Below are positions 54,886-64,000 of a DNA stretch of 64,000 nt, piece after piece (position 1 is the stretch's first letter; every line of letters begins with the position of its first letter). The notes beneath the pieces were generated by a model, which worked only from the letters and a program-made list of their open reading frames with translations, did not search any database and was not told where the DNA came from. The DNA is taken from positions 124,001-188,000 of the forward strand of contig JAHDVF020001302.1 in assembly GCA_022606425.2 (NCBI GenBank), given 5' to 3'. Source of the DNA: Lepidostoma basale (Eukaryota > Arthropoda > Insecta > Trichoptera > Lepidostomatidae). The translations under genes and the position numbers were made by a program.

Positions 54886-55407
54886 ATATAAATAAATGAA
54901 ATATTCAACAGTTTTTTAGTTTATCTATATATGCGTAATGGAAAAGAAATTGGTTGAGACAAAGTAATACCTGATTTTATCCAATCAGAAAATGTATATG
55001 AAGGTTTAAATGTAAATCTAAATTATCAACCGAATCACAGATCAAATTGTTATATAATGCATAAGCCTGAAAGATTCTAACTGGATTGTTTTAATAAAGA
55101 AGACTGGTGAGATCCGACTATAAGCAAAGCTAAATTCATTTATCTTTAATTATATTCGAGTTATAGTTTCCATTTGAGATTTACAATACATTAAAAACCA
55201 AACATCTAATTTGGGACTTAAATCGGCTGTAATTAGATCAATGAAGTACGGCTCACACGATTTCACCCAGCATCCCAGTCGAGATCAGTCTTTTCTGGGG
55301 AAGGCACGCGGTATGCTTTGGTTCAAAGAATTTACAAAAATATTTATTGTTTTTTTTTACAATTATGTGAAATTTCGGTAATGATAAATATTTATGCAAA
55401 CGTTTGT
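54886..55407. other. AT-rich DNA, no gene seen
   Basis: Nothing recognised. Confidence 0.5.
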
Positions 55408-55590
55408 TTAATAGAGGAAGACCGAGGAAAAGTGGCACGATCAAATAAATCAAATATTAAGTGTTGGCCACGTGAGGAGTCAAAGAAATCGACGCGCTTG
55501 CATGACACGATGTATGAATGTTGAGGAAGCGAGAGAAAAAAAAAGTGTGGCAGTCCATTATTTCTGCCTTCCCCGTTTAAAGAGGTTTTT
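55408..55590 (+). mobile_element. LINE-A fragment, C-terminal end
   Basis: Reads RGRPRKSGTIK-type words (agaggaagaccgaggaaaag), atcaaataaatcaaatatta, cgtgaggagtcaaagaaatc, gacacgatgtatgaatgttg, aaagtgtggcagtccattat and ttctgccttcccc, then stops inside the hairpin. Confidence 0.85.
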
Positions 55591-55597
55591 CAATCTT

Positions 55598-55700
55598 TTA
55601 TTATTTCGCTAATCAAATGTTTGATAGGGCGGAACATTCAAGAAAATTAAAATAAACTTCAAGGATATACGTAGATGTTTTCATTCAAATTTATAATAAT
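55598..55700 (+). repeat. HF1 foldback element, right-arm remnant
   Basis: tgtttgatagggcggaacat, tcaagaaaattaaaataaac, ttcaagg, gatgttttcattc. Decayed. Confidence 0.55.
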
Positions 55701-55844
55701 AGAATGTATAATCGAAAAATAATTAGAAAGTTTAATCGAAAAAAAAAACAATTCAACGTACGTAAGGACAAATTTATTTTTTGTTTTGATTTCTGTCTTC
55801 ATAAAAATAATAGTGTGATGCGGTTTTATTTTGTGGAAATGTCT

Positions 55845-55975
55845 CCCTAAAGTAGTAGGCAGAAATAATTGACCGTCACACTGTTCTTTCCTGACACATA
55901 CTTTTTTTGTTTCCTTCATATTCATCGTCACGTCATGTGTAGCTCACCCGTCGATTTCTCCGTTTTAATATTACC
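55845..55975 (-). mobile_element. LINE-A fragment, 3' end
   Basis: Antisense: gtctccctaaagtagtaggc, agaaataattgaccgtcaca, ctgttctttcctgacacata, gtcgatttctccg. Tail and hairpin partly lost. Confidence 0.75.
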
Positions 55976-56831
55976 CTGTTGAATTTTTGGTATAAACGAA
56001 ACTACTCGTAGTTGGCGATAATTGCAATTCCTTGGTTAACGTACAAAACGTTTAATTTATATATTTTTAAATTTAATATTCTTAACTTCAAAAATTAAGA
56101 ATACACGAGTATTTTGAATCATGGAACGACGAAACCTATGTTAAATTGTGTATGCATGGTTCATATACTCGTATATGCATATGTATATCGTTCGGATGAT
56201 TTATTAAATATTGGACACAGATGACAATTCTAAGTCATATAAAATAATCTGCCTAGTATAATAAAACAATAAACCTTGGTAGAATATCACGAACTATTGG
56301 GAATGGGACCATACCGCCGTATTTACAGACGGGCTCCCGAAGTACATTGGGACAAGCGTGTGTCTTTCGTGGACCCGTTGTTTATCGGAATTGAATAAAT
56401 GTTGAATAAGAACCATTGTAGTTGAATCGTAATATCCCACGTGAGAACACGTTTTATTTAACTCTGGGTATGCTTTCACATCAAAGGATTATATTTATGA
56501 GTATTTAATATTAGAATTGCTCTGTGATTTATTTTTTGATAATTTATTTTTTGTTAAACACCAAGTGATATTCCATAAAGATGATTTTGAATCAACTAAA
56601 ACATAAATAATAATAAAAAACGTTTAAATTGTTTACACCTTCTTGAAACGATTTTTAAATATTTAATTTAAAAACATGTAAAATTAGTTGAAATAAATAA
56701 TATCGTTCAATCTGACCGGCATGGCACGGCATCAAAAATTAAACCAATTTTTTTTTTTGCCATTCTAATTCATTATTCTTAAACTTTTTCTTCCATTCGT
56801 CCTGTCCATAGCCGTCATCTTAAAAGTTACT
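55976..56831. other. AT-rich DNA with a short GC-richer patch
   Basis: 56285-56465 is GC-richer and open in two frames but has no recognisable words. Confidence 0.4.
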
Positions 56832-57350
56832 AACTAACTAACCATCACGCCTCCCCGGAGAGGTAGGTAGAAAGATTGGAACGCCACACTGTTCTATCCC
56901 GACATACTTCTCTCGCATCCTCTACATTCATACATCTTGTCATGCACGCACGTCTATTTCTCCGGCTCCTCACGTGAACGACAATTAATATTTGATTGAT
57001 CGGATGGTGCCATGTTTTCCTCGGCCTTCCTCTATTTCTAGCTCCGTTCACGCCGCTTACGTATACCTTCTTCACCATTCTGTCTTCACTCATTCTTTCC
57101 ATGTGTCCAAACCATCTTAATTACTCTTTCCTTATTTTGTTCATAACACTTTCATTCGCACCGCATTATTTTCTTATACTTGCATTCGACACTCTATCAT
57201 ATACAGATTTGCCACACATTCGTCTTAGAGATCTCATTTCTACTGCATTTGTTCAACTTTCATCCTTCTTTTGCCAGTTCCATGCTTCACTTCCATACAT
57301 AAGGGTCGGCACAAGAACACCACTATGCACTGCCATCTTAGGTTTTTTGG
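56832..57350 (-). mobile_element. LINE-A 3' fragment, longest coding remnant
   Basis: TTAG tail at the left. Minus strand in order from the right: KPKMAVHSGVLVPTLMYGSE, AWNWQKKDES, a stop, NAVEMRSLRRMCGKSVYDRV, MERMSEDRMVKKVYVSGVNG, ARNRGRPRKTWHHPINQIL, RNRRACMTRCMNVEDAREVC. A ttttttggatag edge lies at 57337-57348. The flanks (tcttaaaagtta and tcttataagcgtt) are only a doubtful target duplication, and the right one lies beyond the next fragment. Confidence 0.9.
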
Positions 57351-57545
57351 ATAGGGTTTTGTTTGCGATGACAACTTTAAGCCATCTTAAACAATTTGTA
57401 TGACCTTTCTTATCGTCGTCCTTCCACCTCAGCCTAGGTATTTCAATCCCTCTTCTACCTCCCGGATGTCCAGTGATGATTCTCGTAGATATCCGCACAT
57501 TTGGCAAGCTTTGTACGTATCCAGGCCATCTCAACACGAGGAGTC
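57351..57545 (-). mobile_element. second LINE C-terminal piece fused to LINE-A
   Basis: Minus strand: LRWPGYVQSLPNVRISTRII, TGHPGGRRGIEIPRLRWKDD, NCLRWLKVVIANKT. This is itself a complete C-terminal word set (W-G-VQxLP, PGGRRG-PRLRWKDD, LKVV), which should not precede the reverse transcriptase-proximal part of another LINE. It is probably a chimera or an older neighbouring insertion. Confidence 0.75.
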
Positions 57546-58194
57546 TTATAAGCGTTGAGATATTTGGGGCTGCGTAAGTATTTTACAAATGTCTCAAATA
57601 AATTATACGAACGAATAAAAATATTACAATTTAAACAATGCTTAAACAAGTAAACATGCGAATTGCACAGTCAACACAATCAATCTAATTTATGACGTTA
57701 TTATTACATCGTAATAAATAATTTAAATGTCATGAATAGCAGTTCTCATTATAAAGGTTGTAGTCATTGAGCTTGTTGAAAGCCAAATTTGTAAAAAAAC
57801 AACGACACACTTTGAGTTTTATGGAGGTATAAAGTGATTTGCTTACATCTTAATGATCAACTTTATATTCAAAAACTGTGTCAAGAATGTAAGCTTGTAT
57901 GTCTTCGAGTCGTCACAATGTTACGAGAATTAATTGGCCGATATTTCAAAATTTTAACTTATACACGTGATATAATATAATATATACTGTTTGTAGGTGT
58001 TTTTTAATGTATAGGTATACATAAGACTAAGTTTTACGAAATTCGGCAATAATAATACATCAACAAAAAACAACAAAAGATTTATTTTCGTGTGTTTTCG
58101 TTGATTCATAAAATATTGCAATATGTACCTATTATACATATAGAGAATAAATAAACAAACGTCGAATATATAATCAAAACTTTTCAATAAAAAA
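57546..58194. other. AT-rich DNA, no gene seen
   Basis: Nothing recognised. Confidence 0.5.
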
Positions 58195-58300
58195 ACTATA
58201 TATTTTAAATTATTATTAATGAAAAGGTTCGTTTTCTAGATGTTATATAATATATTACATGAATGTGACATATTTTGGTTAGATATTGTAATAATTATGC
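58195..58300 (+). repeat. HF1 foldback element, left-arm remnant
   Basis: attaatgaaaaggttcgttt, tctagatgttatataatata, catgaatgtgacatattttg. Decayed. Confidence 0.6.
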
Positions 58301-58384
58301 TAAACATGATATTATATTATTTATTTAACTATAGATATTTCAATAAAACAAATCATATAAATTATTTTTAATATTAAATATAGA

Positions 58385-58625
58385 TACTTTCGTATGAAGA
58401 CCTTAATTTGTGGTGTCGCATTATTAAAAATAATTTAAAACACGTTTATATACGTGCTTTATTTTTACATCAATTTAATTTGCTTTATCGATACATCCGG
58501 TTTAATTCCCACTAGAGCTTCGTCAAGGTAACAAAAACCTTGTTTTAACGAAGCTACAGGGGAGCGAAACCGGTTGGTTCGATAAAACAAAATAAACTGG
58601 TGTAAACACGAAGTATAAAAGTTAT
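58385..58625 (+). mobile_element. foldback element carrying hammerhead-like motifs in both arms
   Basis: Relative of 11680-11940. The left arm (acatccggtttaattcccac, tagagcttcgtcaaggtaac) and the right arm (ttgttttaacgaagctacag, gggagcgaaaccggttggtt) are inverted. Reverse-complemented, the left arm keeps UUGACGA (one base from CUGACGA); the right keeps GAAA-CCGG-UU-GGUU. Together they point to a CUGACGA ancestor. Each arm alone is damaged. Confidence 0.7.
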
Positions 58626-58682
58626 TTATATATTTTTTACTCAATTTATCAGTTTATTGTCAGCTTATTACCATAAATTAAC

Positions 58683-58876
58683 GTATGAAAAAAAAGGAGC
58701 GACATCGGGAAGTTGGTAGAAGGCAGCTGTCCTGGCTGCAGAACATCAAAGAGTGGACAGGAATAACAAGAGTTCAGAACCTGTTCCAAATGGCGCAGGA
58801 TAGAGATGCTTTTGCTGTAGTGATCGCCCACGTTGGGGGGACCTGACACGGCACCGAAAGAAGAATGAAAAAAATA
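58683..58876 (+). mobile_element. LINE-F fragment, last codons
   Basis: Sense: REVGRRQLSWLQNIKEWTGI, TRVQNLFQMAQDRDAFAVVI, AHVGGT, stop, and an A/G-rich tail (cgaaagaagaatgaaaaaaa). Same family as 12625-13020 and open over about 55 codons. Confidence 0.85.
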
Positions 58877-58899
58877 CGACTTTGACAGGGGATGTTTAC

Positions 58900-59055
58900 A
58901 TTGGATTTTCCCAACGAAGTTAGTTGAAGCACTCAATGTGTGATGTGACATCGTTGAAAAACGAAAACAGGAATACGTTTTGTTTTTACACCACGTTATT
59001 TATTTTAAATTATAAACCGGTTATTATTCACTCATCAGAGCATCCTTGGTGTTTA
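58900..59055 (-). ncRNA. hammerhead-like motif in a decayed element
   Basis: Minus strand: CUGAUGA (intact), GUGAAUAAUAA, CCGG, UU. GAAA is lost (UAAUAA instead) and stem II cannot form. The flank (gtttttacaccacgttattt) recalls the 58385 element. Confidence 0.4.
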
Positions 59056-59754
59056 TATTAAATATGTTTTATTAGTTGATAACTACATATGATCAGGTTG
59101 AAAGTATACGTATCAAATTTATTTGATGGTAAGCTAGATATTGTGCACTTAAACAATCAGTTAAATATTCCAGTTGACTATGGTGTAGTTACACAGGATG
59201 GATACTGCACACTCGGTGATCATGCGCAAGATGGATAGTGTAACTTAAGTGGTGATCATGAAGTGTTCCACCTGTTCACCTGTCACTGTTAGTACCGACT
59301 AGAGTGGCGATGGTGCATTAGTGCGGTAAATGGCGAATCATGTTCAGCACTCTTCCCGCGCATTATCAACTGCTGCTCACCTAGTGACATCTAGTGACCG
59401 AGTCAGACACCACAGGGAGTTTCTGAAGTAAATGATGCATAGCGAAATAAATAGTTTAAATTTTCACAAATAATAGGAAAAAATGTGGTAATTCTACGTT
59501 CTATTCACTGATATTTGTAATAATGAGAAATTTAATTTAAATATTGTTGAGATTAAGTATGTATTTTTTACAACTTACATAACATTTATTTTTACTTATA
59601 TAACATTTATTATACGTCTAATCGTAAACATTAAAATGAAACTTAGGAAATATAGTAAAAGTTATTATATGCACAACGTTTTCTTAAACTTTTTCTGCAA
59701 TGGAAACTTCTTTTTAAACTTCAAAATCGATCAAATTATAAGATTAAAATAAAA
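59056..59754. other. unique DNA, no gene seen
   Basis: 59150-59430 is GC-richer with a repeated word (aggatggata, caagatggatag; ggtgatcatg twice), not a known family here. Confidence 0.4.
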
Positions 59755-59905
59755 TAACTTCTTCGATGGCCCTACAGGCCATATCGAGCCTAAGCCTCCA
59801 GTATTCTTGGCCTCTAACTCCTCCTGTCCTCCGCTGTGACCCTGCAATCTGACACTCGTAACAATTTCGCCCCATCTCTCCAACTTCATCCTCCCATCGC
59901 AGCCA
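59755..59905 (-). mobile_element. LINE-E fragment, last codons
   Basis: Minus strand: LRWEDEVGEMGRNC, SQRRTGGVRGQEYWRLRLDM, ACRAIEE. It matches the leftward continuation of 34603-35108. The tail is an aagaag remnant at the left. Confidence 0.8.
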
Positions 59906-60114
59906 AATACATACTATGGCAACTGTTAATACATATAAAACATTACTTCTAACGTTGATCAACAGTCATACACAACAGTTTCAATAAAATAATTTATGTG
60001 TACGAATTCAATAGTTACATTAATCGATAGTTACATTTATAAATTATTTCAAAGGAAACAAACGCAAAAGCCTTATTTGCTGATTCAAAGGTATTGTATT
60101 TTTTATTTAGTTCT
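59906..60114. other. AT-rich DNA
   Basis: Nothing recognised. Confidence 0.5.
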
Positions 60115-60250
60115 TAATCGTTAGATAATACCCTAGAAAGACAGGACATGTCACTCTTTTAGATTATCACTTATTATCTATTAAAATTTACACTGTCAAA
60201 TATTTTTCGTATTACTTATTTAAAATGGAGTTTTACGTCAGTGTTTAATT
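60115..60250 (+). repeat. HF1 foldback element, right arm, decayed
   Basis: tagataataccctagaaaga, caggacatgtcactc, then ttaaaatggagttttacgtc, agtgtttaa. Confidence 0.65.
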
Positions 60251-60383
60251 GAAAATAAATTACCATAAATAGGTTGCTTATTGAATGTTTTGGTTGAAAT
60301 TCATTGTAAATAATATAAATTAAATAATAGATATATTTCTTCGCTATAAATACTCAGATTTATTGCACTTCTTTTACGGAGCC

Positions 60384-60432
60384 CAACCGATTTAACCAGC
60401 TTGCAAAAATCTTCTGGTCATCAGACAAGATT
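60384..60432 (-). ncRNA. hammerhead-like motif, decayed
   Basis: Minus strand: CUGAUGA (intact), CCAG-loop-CUGG as stem II, UUAAA in place of CGAAA, UCGG, UU. The lost G12 predicts an inactive copy. Confidence 0.5.
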
Positions 60433-60494
60433 GAATTATTTTAACACCATTTCGTACCATATGTTCAGTTACGAGTAATTAATATGGGTGGAAA

Positions 60495-60600
60495 AGTCTC
60501 CTAGGAGTCTTATTATATTTAAATAAAAGTCCTAGAAGACAGACGTTTTCATTAATATTAATTATTTAATATAGAGTTCTGCATCATTGTTCAAAAACAA
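60495..60600 (+). repeat. HF1 foldback element, deleted copy
   Basis: The left stub cctaggagtcttattatatt folds on aataaaagtcctagaagaca, then gacgttttcattaatattaa and gagttctgcatcattgttca. It has the cctag change also seen at 40984-41200, and the hammerhead-like centre is deleted. Confidence 0.75.
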
Positions 60601-60954
60601 TAAAAAATTCAGTCATGATTTAGATTATCCCAGTAGGATATTTATAAATTATGATGTGCCTTAAAAACGTCACTATTCACTTTCATTTGACCTTCGCATA
60701 AAAGACGAACCAAATATCGCCCGTCTAAATTAAAAGAAGAATAGTTTGCACGCATCCTGTGGCAGACACCACTTCCGCCACTCACGACCCGGCGTCACGA
60801 CGGCCGGAGCCTCGGACCACCATATCATAATAAACATGGTGCATCGTGAACGGTTTCCGCGGCTCTGGGATGCATCTGCAGTCCAGGGAAGTCCGTGAAT
60901 ATCTATATTAAAAAGTTTAAATTACGTTTCATATTTTTAGTTTTTGATAAACTG
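60601..60954. other. unique DNA with a GC-rich patch
   Basis: 60700-60900 is markedly GC-richer (cccggcgtcacgacggccgg) and unrelated to the repeats. No frame or RNA recognised. Confidence 0.35.
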
Positions 60955-61105
60955 AACTTTTATGTTGAATGTCGGCCACGTGAGGAATCGGAGAAATCGA
61001 CGTTCGTGCATGACACGAATTATAAATGTTGAGGAAGCTGGATAAGTATTTCAGGATAGAAAAGTGTGGCAGTCGGCTTCGGGGAGATAGCGTTATAGTA
61101 AGTTA
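60955..61105 (+). mobile_element. LINE-A fragment, 3' end
   Basis: ttgaatgtcggccacgtgag, gaatcggagaaatcgacgtt, cgtgcatgacacgaa, gaaaagtgtggcagtcggct, then a deleted hairpin and ttagttag remnant. Confidence 0.85.
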
Positions 61106-61174
61106 GTTAAACTTTTATGTTCCATCATGAATTAGAGGTATCCTAATTGGATATTCAGAAATGATAATTTAGAT

Positions 61175-61340
61175 CCAAAATGTCGGCCATATGAGGAGTT
61201 TGCGAGACCGATGCGCGTGTATGCCACGATGTATGAATGTTGAGAAATCGAGAGAAGTATGTCTGGAATGAATAGTGTGGTGGTCCATTATTTCTTCTTA
61301 CCCTTCGGGGATATGGAGTGATGGTTAATGAGTTAGATTT
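61175..61340 (+). mobile_element. LINE-A fragment, 3' end
   Basis: aaaatgtcggccatatgagg, gatgcgcgtgtatgccacga, tgtatgaatgttgagaaatc, tggtggtccattatttcttc, ttacccttcggggatatgga, gtgatgg and a decayed tail. Tandem neighbour of the previous copy in the same orientation. Confidence 0.85.
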
Positions 61341-61857
61341 GTTAAATAAAATTAAGACATTAACCACTGAAACTACAGCACATTTTCCACCGTTTAATTA
61401 AATTTTTACAGTGTTTATGGGTATTTTCAAAGCTTTTGTTATACTCGTATTATGTAAATGAATATAATGTGAAAATTTAAAATAAGGTTATTATAATCAA
61501 TAAAAATAATTAATTAATATTTTTTGTTTCCTAATGAGGATATCTAATCTAACTCATTAAATATATTCTCTCTCAAAAGCTAAATATATTGAGATAATAA
61601 AAAACATAAGAAACATAAATATGGCGATAAAAGGATTAATAACACCTCCTTTAATAAAATATAACAAATTCATAAATTTACGTATTTTTTTTTTGGTAAG
61701 CATTAGGCGTTAACACTTTAGAATTCCATAATGATGTTTATTCATTACTATTTTTCTACTTAAAAAAATCTTCAAAAATAATTTACAAATATAATACATA
61801 GGTATCAGAAACACTCAATTCATCTTACATTGATGGCGGTTTTGTTTTTCAATCATA
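61341..61857. other. AT-rich DNA, no gene seen
   Basis: Nothing recognised. Confidence 0.5.
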
Positions 61858-62395
61858 AGTTCATCATCAGCCATCTGTCATCCACTGCTACATGTAGGCC
61901 TCTCCCAAAGCACGCCACCGCCCCCTATCCATTGCCGCTCCCATCCATCCATGTCCAGCAATCCTCTTCAGATCGTCGGTCCAGCGGGCAGGGCGACGTC
62001 CAACTCTACGGAATCCTGTACGTGGTCTCCACTCCAGAACCCGTCATCTCCATCGGCTGTTGGTTCTCCAACAGATATGACCAGCCCATCGCCACTTCAG
62101 CTCGCCTATCCGTAGAGCCACCTCAGTCACCTTGGTTTGTTGTCGGATAAATTCGTTTCTAAATCTGTCCCTCAAGGTTATTCCAAGCATGGCTCTTTCC
62201 ATGGCGCGCTGGGCGAACTTGAATCTGTAGACTAGTCCTTTTGTCAGTGTCCACGTCTCGGCTCCGTACGTCGTGACTGGCAGGACGCACTGGTTGAAGA
62301 CTTTAGTCTTGAGGCATTGTGGTATTTTGGAAGTGAAAACATGACGTAATTTCCCCAAGGCCGCCCAACCCAACTGAATTCTTCGGTCGGCTTCT
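61858..62395 (-). mobile_element. LINE-H fragment, C-terminal end of ORF
   Basis: The minus-strand frame 62044-62373 is open for 109 codons: LGKLRHVFTSKIPQCLKTKV, FNQCVLPVTTYGAETWTLTK, FAQRAMERAMLGITLRDRFR, NEFIRQQTKVTEVALRIGEL, KWRWAGHICWRTNSRW. The C-terminal rest (61858-62043) is shifted. The reverse transcriptase core is missing. It is the best LINE-H copy here. Confidence 0.9.
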
Positions 62396-62504
62396 TTCTA
62401 GAAATTGTTTCGTCCTATTTGTATGTTATTATAATATGTATGTTAATCATAAGTTAGATAAAGTTTTTTAATTGCAATTTTTGGTAAGCTTGTAAATTGT
62501 TTAA
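62396..62504. other. AT-rich spacer
   Basis: Nothing recognised. Confidence 0.5.
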
Positions 62505-62582
62505 AATAACGCACTGCCACTGCTGAGCTCAGATCTGTGCAATCTCTCTTGGAGACATTACACCACTGCGCTATCCTAAGAT
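62505..62582 (-). mobile_element. tRNA-derived SINE fragment, a different family
   Basis: The minus strand begins CTTAGGATAGCGCAGTGGTG, with the A box TAGCGCAGTGG. The B box is not clear. It differs from the ccttcgt-type SINE. Confidence 0.5.
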
Positions 62583-62909
62583 GCTGTGTTCACTGGAATC
62601 AGATTGAGTGTGTGTATTTAAGATATACCACACAAAACGAATTATTTATACACGTACATTTTGAAACTAGATATACCTGTGTCTTATATATTATTCAGTC
62701 ATAATTTATGCACACTTTGATAATATTATATGCTTTTTGAGTAAATTGATAATACAAAATCGATATCTTGTATCCTCTTAAGTAATTTAAATAATTTAAA
62801 CTTAAAAACTATTTAATATGGTTGCTTAAAATTATTTTAAATTTTTTATTGGAAATAATCAATTGTATTTTTATTTTAAATATATGAATTTAGTTTTAAA
62901 CTAATTGTT
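62583..62909. other. AT-rich DNA, no gene seen
   Basis: Nothing recognised. Confidence 0.5.
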
Positions 62910-63012
62910 TTGGCAGGTTTCAGCAGCTCGCTGCTATCTTCTGATAAAACGCATTCTTCTGGTAAACCAAATATTATATATAAAGATACCGAAACCACTC
63001 GAAACTAGAAGA
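62910..63012 (-). ncRNA. hammerhead-like motif with opposite-arm remnant
   Basis: Minus strand: CAGAAGA, U, AGCAGC-GA-GCUGCU (perfect stem II), GAAA, CCUG, CC. At 62988-63006 taccgaaaccactcgaaac is the opposite-strand arm, so this too was a foldback. The core has A for U in CUGA. Confidence 0.5.
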
Positions 63013-63186
63013 ATGAATTGAATTTAAATATTCGTTATTAATATTATAGTTTTAAAAAATGATTTAATAATTGTTTCATTGGTTATGAGAAATTCATAAT
63101 ATTTTATGCTTCTAAATACGTTATACGCATAGTAACATAAAATTTACTAATTTTGTATATTTCTAAAATATGATTTATTGTGTCTT
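63013..63186. other. AT-rich DNA
   Basis: Nothing recognised. Confidence 0.5.
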
Positions 63187-63395
63187 GAACCATGATGTAA
63201 AACTCCATATTAAATAATTAATACGAATGAAAACGTCAGCAAATTAATTATATTTTATGGGAATGACATGTTTCGCCCTTCTAAGGCATTATTAAATGTT
63301 TTATAATGCCTTGAGGGCGAAACATGGTATTCCCATAACATATAATAAAACTTCTAGAAAAGTTACGTTTTTATACGTATTAATTACTAAAATAT
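63187..63395. mobile_element. HF1 foldback element, complete
   Basis: Left arm: tcttgaaccatgatgtaaaa, ctccatattaaataattaat, acgaatgaaaacgtcag, atgggaatgacatgtttcgc, ccttctaaggcattattaaa. Right arm: ttataatgccttgagggcga, aacatggtattcccataaca, tataataaaacttctagaaa, ttacgtttttatacgtatta. The hammerhead-like word (AUAAU, GCCUU-loop-GGGC, GAAA, CAUG) is legible in both arms. Confidence 0.88.
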
Positions 63396-64000
63396 TGTTG
63401 AGAGTGGTTTCAACAGCGGTGCCAATATCGACTAAATTGTAAATATAAATATGCTCTCCAAAATATATATTTGAGGACGAATGCAATAAATAAAAGCTAA
63501 ATAATGTTAACAAAAATGATCTGGTAACGATAGTAGTGTAGTCCCTACTAAACAATATCATTTTTTGTTTGCTGTGTTTAGTTTGATAAATAGACTAATA
63601 ATACATAACACTGTAAGAATGTAGAGAATGTATAGATGTTTGGTGAGTAGAATAGTGTTTTTGTAAGCAAATTAAACGGTATAAAAGTTGATTAATTACG
63701 TCACAATTCACGGGTACTAAGGCTTTAAAACGTAACATAATATATGAAGTGTATTTTTTATGAATCAATAATAAATTAAAATATTAATTAAACATGACAC
63801 AATTTACCTGAATCTTGTGGCCACGTGTAAAATCTTAAATGAATTTTGATTGGTGGCTGCGGCACACGAATTTAATTTCGTTACCAATTTTAATCAATGT
63901 TTTCACCTTCCACACCCTTTCCCCGTACCAAAATCGATACACTATAATTTTTACGAACCGTATCAAAAGCTTTTTAATTACTCTTTGTGTAAAAGTCGTA
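63396..64000. other. AT-rich DNA, no gene seen
   Basis: The 86-codon minus frame at 63301-63561 partly overlaps HF1 and has no signature. Confidence 0.5.

Overview
The window reads as gene-poor, AT-rich arthropod DNA, most probably from an insect. A lepidopteran is a reasonable guess from the LINE types, but the sequence does not prove it. No host protein-coding gene, rRNA gene, genuine tRNA gene or CRISPR array can be supported. Almost every open reading frame is either chance AT-rich reading or a piece of a decayed non-LTR retrotransposon (LINE).

Mobile-element content, with working names used below. LINE-A has a (TTAG)n tail and C-terminal words such as RGRPRKTWHDQINQILN, NRRACMTRCMNVEEARE and SAYxFGETA-stop. 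LINE-B is its sister with a (GTT)n tail. LINE-C has the words CEVEDVVRW and RRRYW and an A/G-rich tail; one copy keeps the reverse transcriptase core. LINE-D has a (GA)n tail. LINE-E has YGCEAWTMTAK and RVLRRILGPVN. LINE-F has FEMWLHRRMLG. LINE-G has RKWQWIGHTLRR. LINE-H has AMERAMLG and EAFVQEWT. Non-autonomous elements are N1, which borrows the 3' end of LINE-A, a tRNA-derived SINE, and an unclassified dispersed repeat called DR1.

The most striking layer is a set of short dispersed sequences with the layout of a minimal type-I hammerhead ribozyme: a short stem I, CUGANGA, stem II, GAAA, a self-complementary 4-mer (CCGG or CAUG), then UC or UU and the other side of stem I. Several subfamilies with different stem II sequences occur across the window. 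Several sit in foldback (head-to-head) elements, including the commonest repeat here, HF1, and a perfect 33-bp-arm palindrome at 16833-16901. Such motifs are known from Penelope-like elements and retrozymes, so the class is known, but the foldback arrangement and diversity deserve a look.

Layout. 1-8 kb: AT-rich DNA with LINE-E, LINE-H and three hammerhead-like motifs. 8-17 kb: dense N1, SINE, LINE-C, LINE-F and LINE-A copies and a three-level nest at 15.7-16.9 kb. 17-21 kb: mostly unique, with a GC-richer patch at 18.3-18.9 kb. 21-26 kb: LINE-A, -C and -G and N1. 26-34.6 kb: repeat-poor, with a unique patch at 31.6-32.1 kb. 34.6-50 kb: LINE-E, -B, -A, -D and -C, HF1 foldbacks, and a LINE-C copy inside a SINE with an 11-bp target duplication. 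50-64 kb: SINE, LINE-H, -F, -A and -E, HF1 and hammerhead-like elements.

Coordinates of repeats were set by eye and edges may be off by tens of bases, except where a target-site duplication fixes them.
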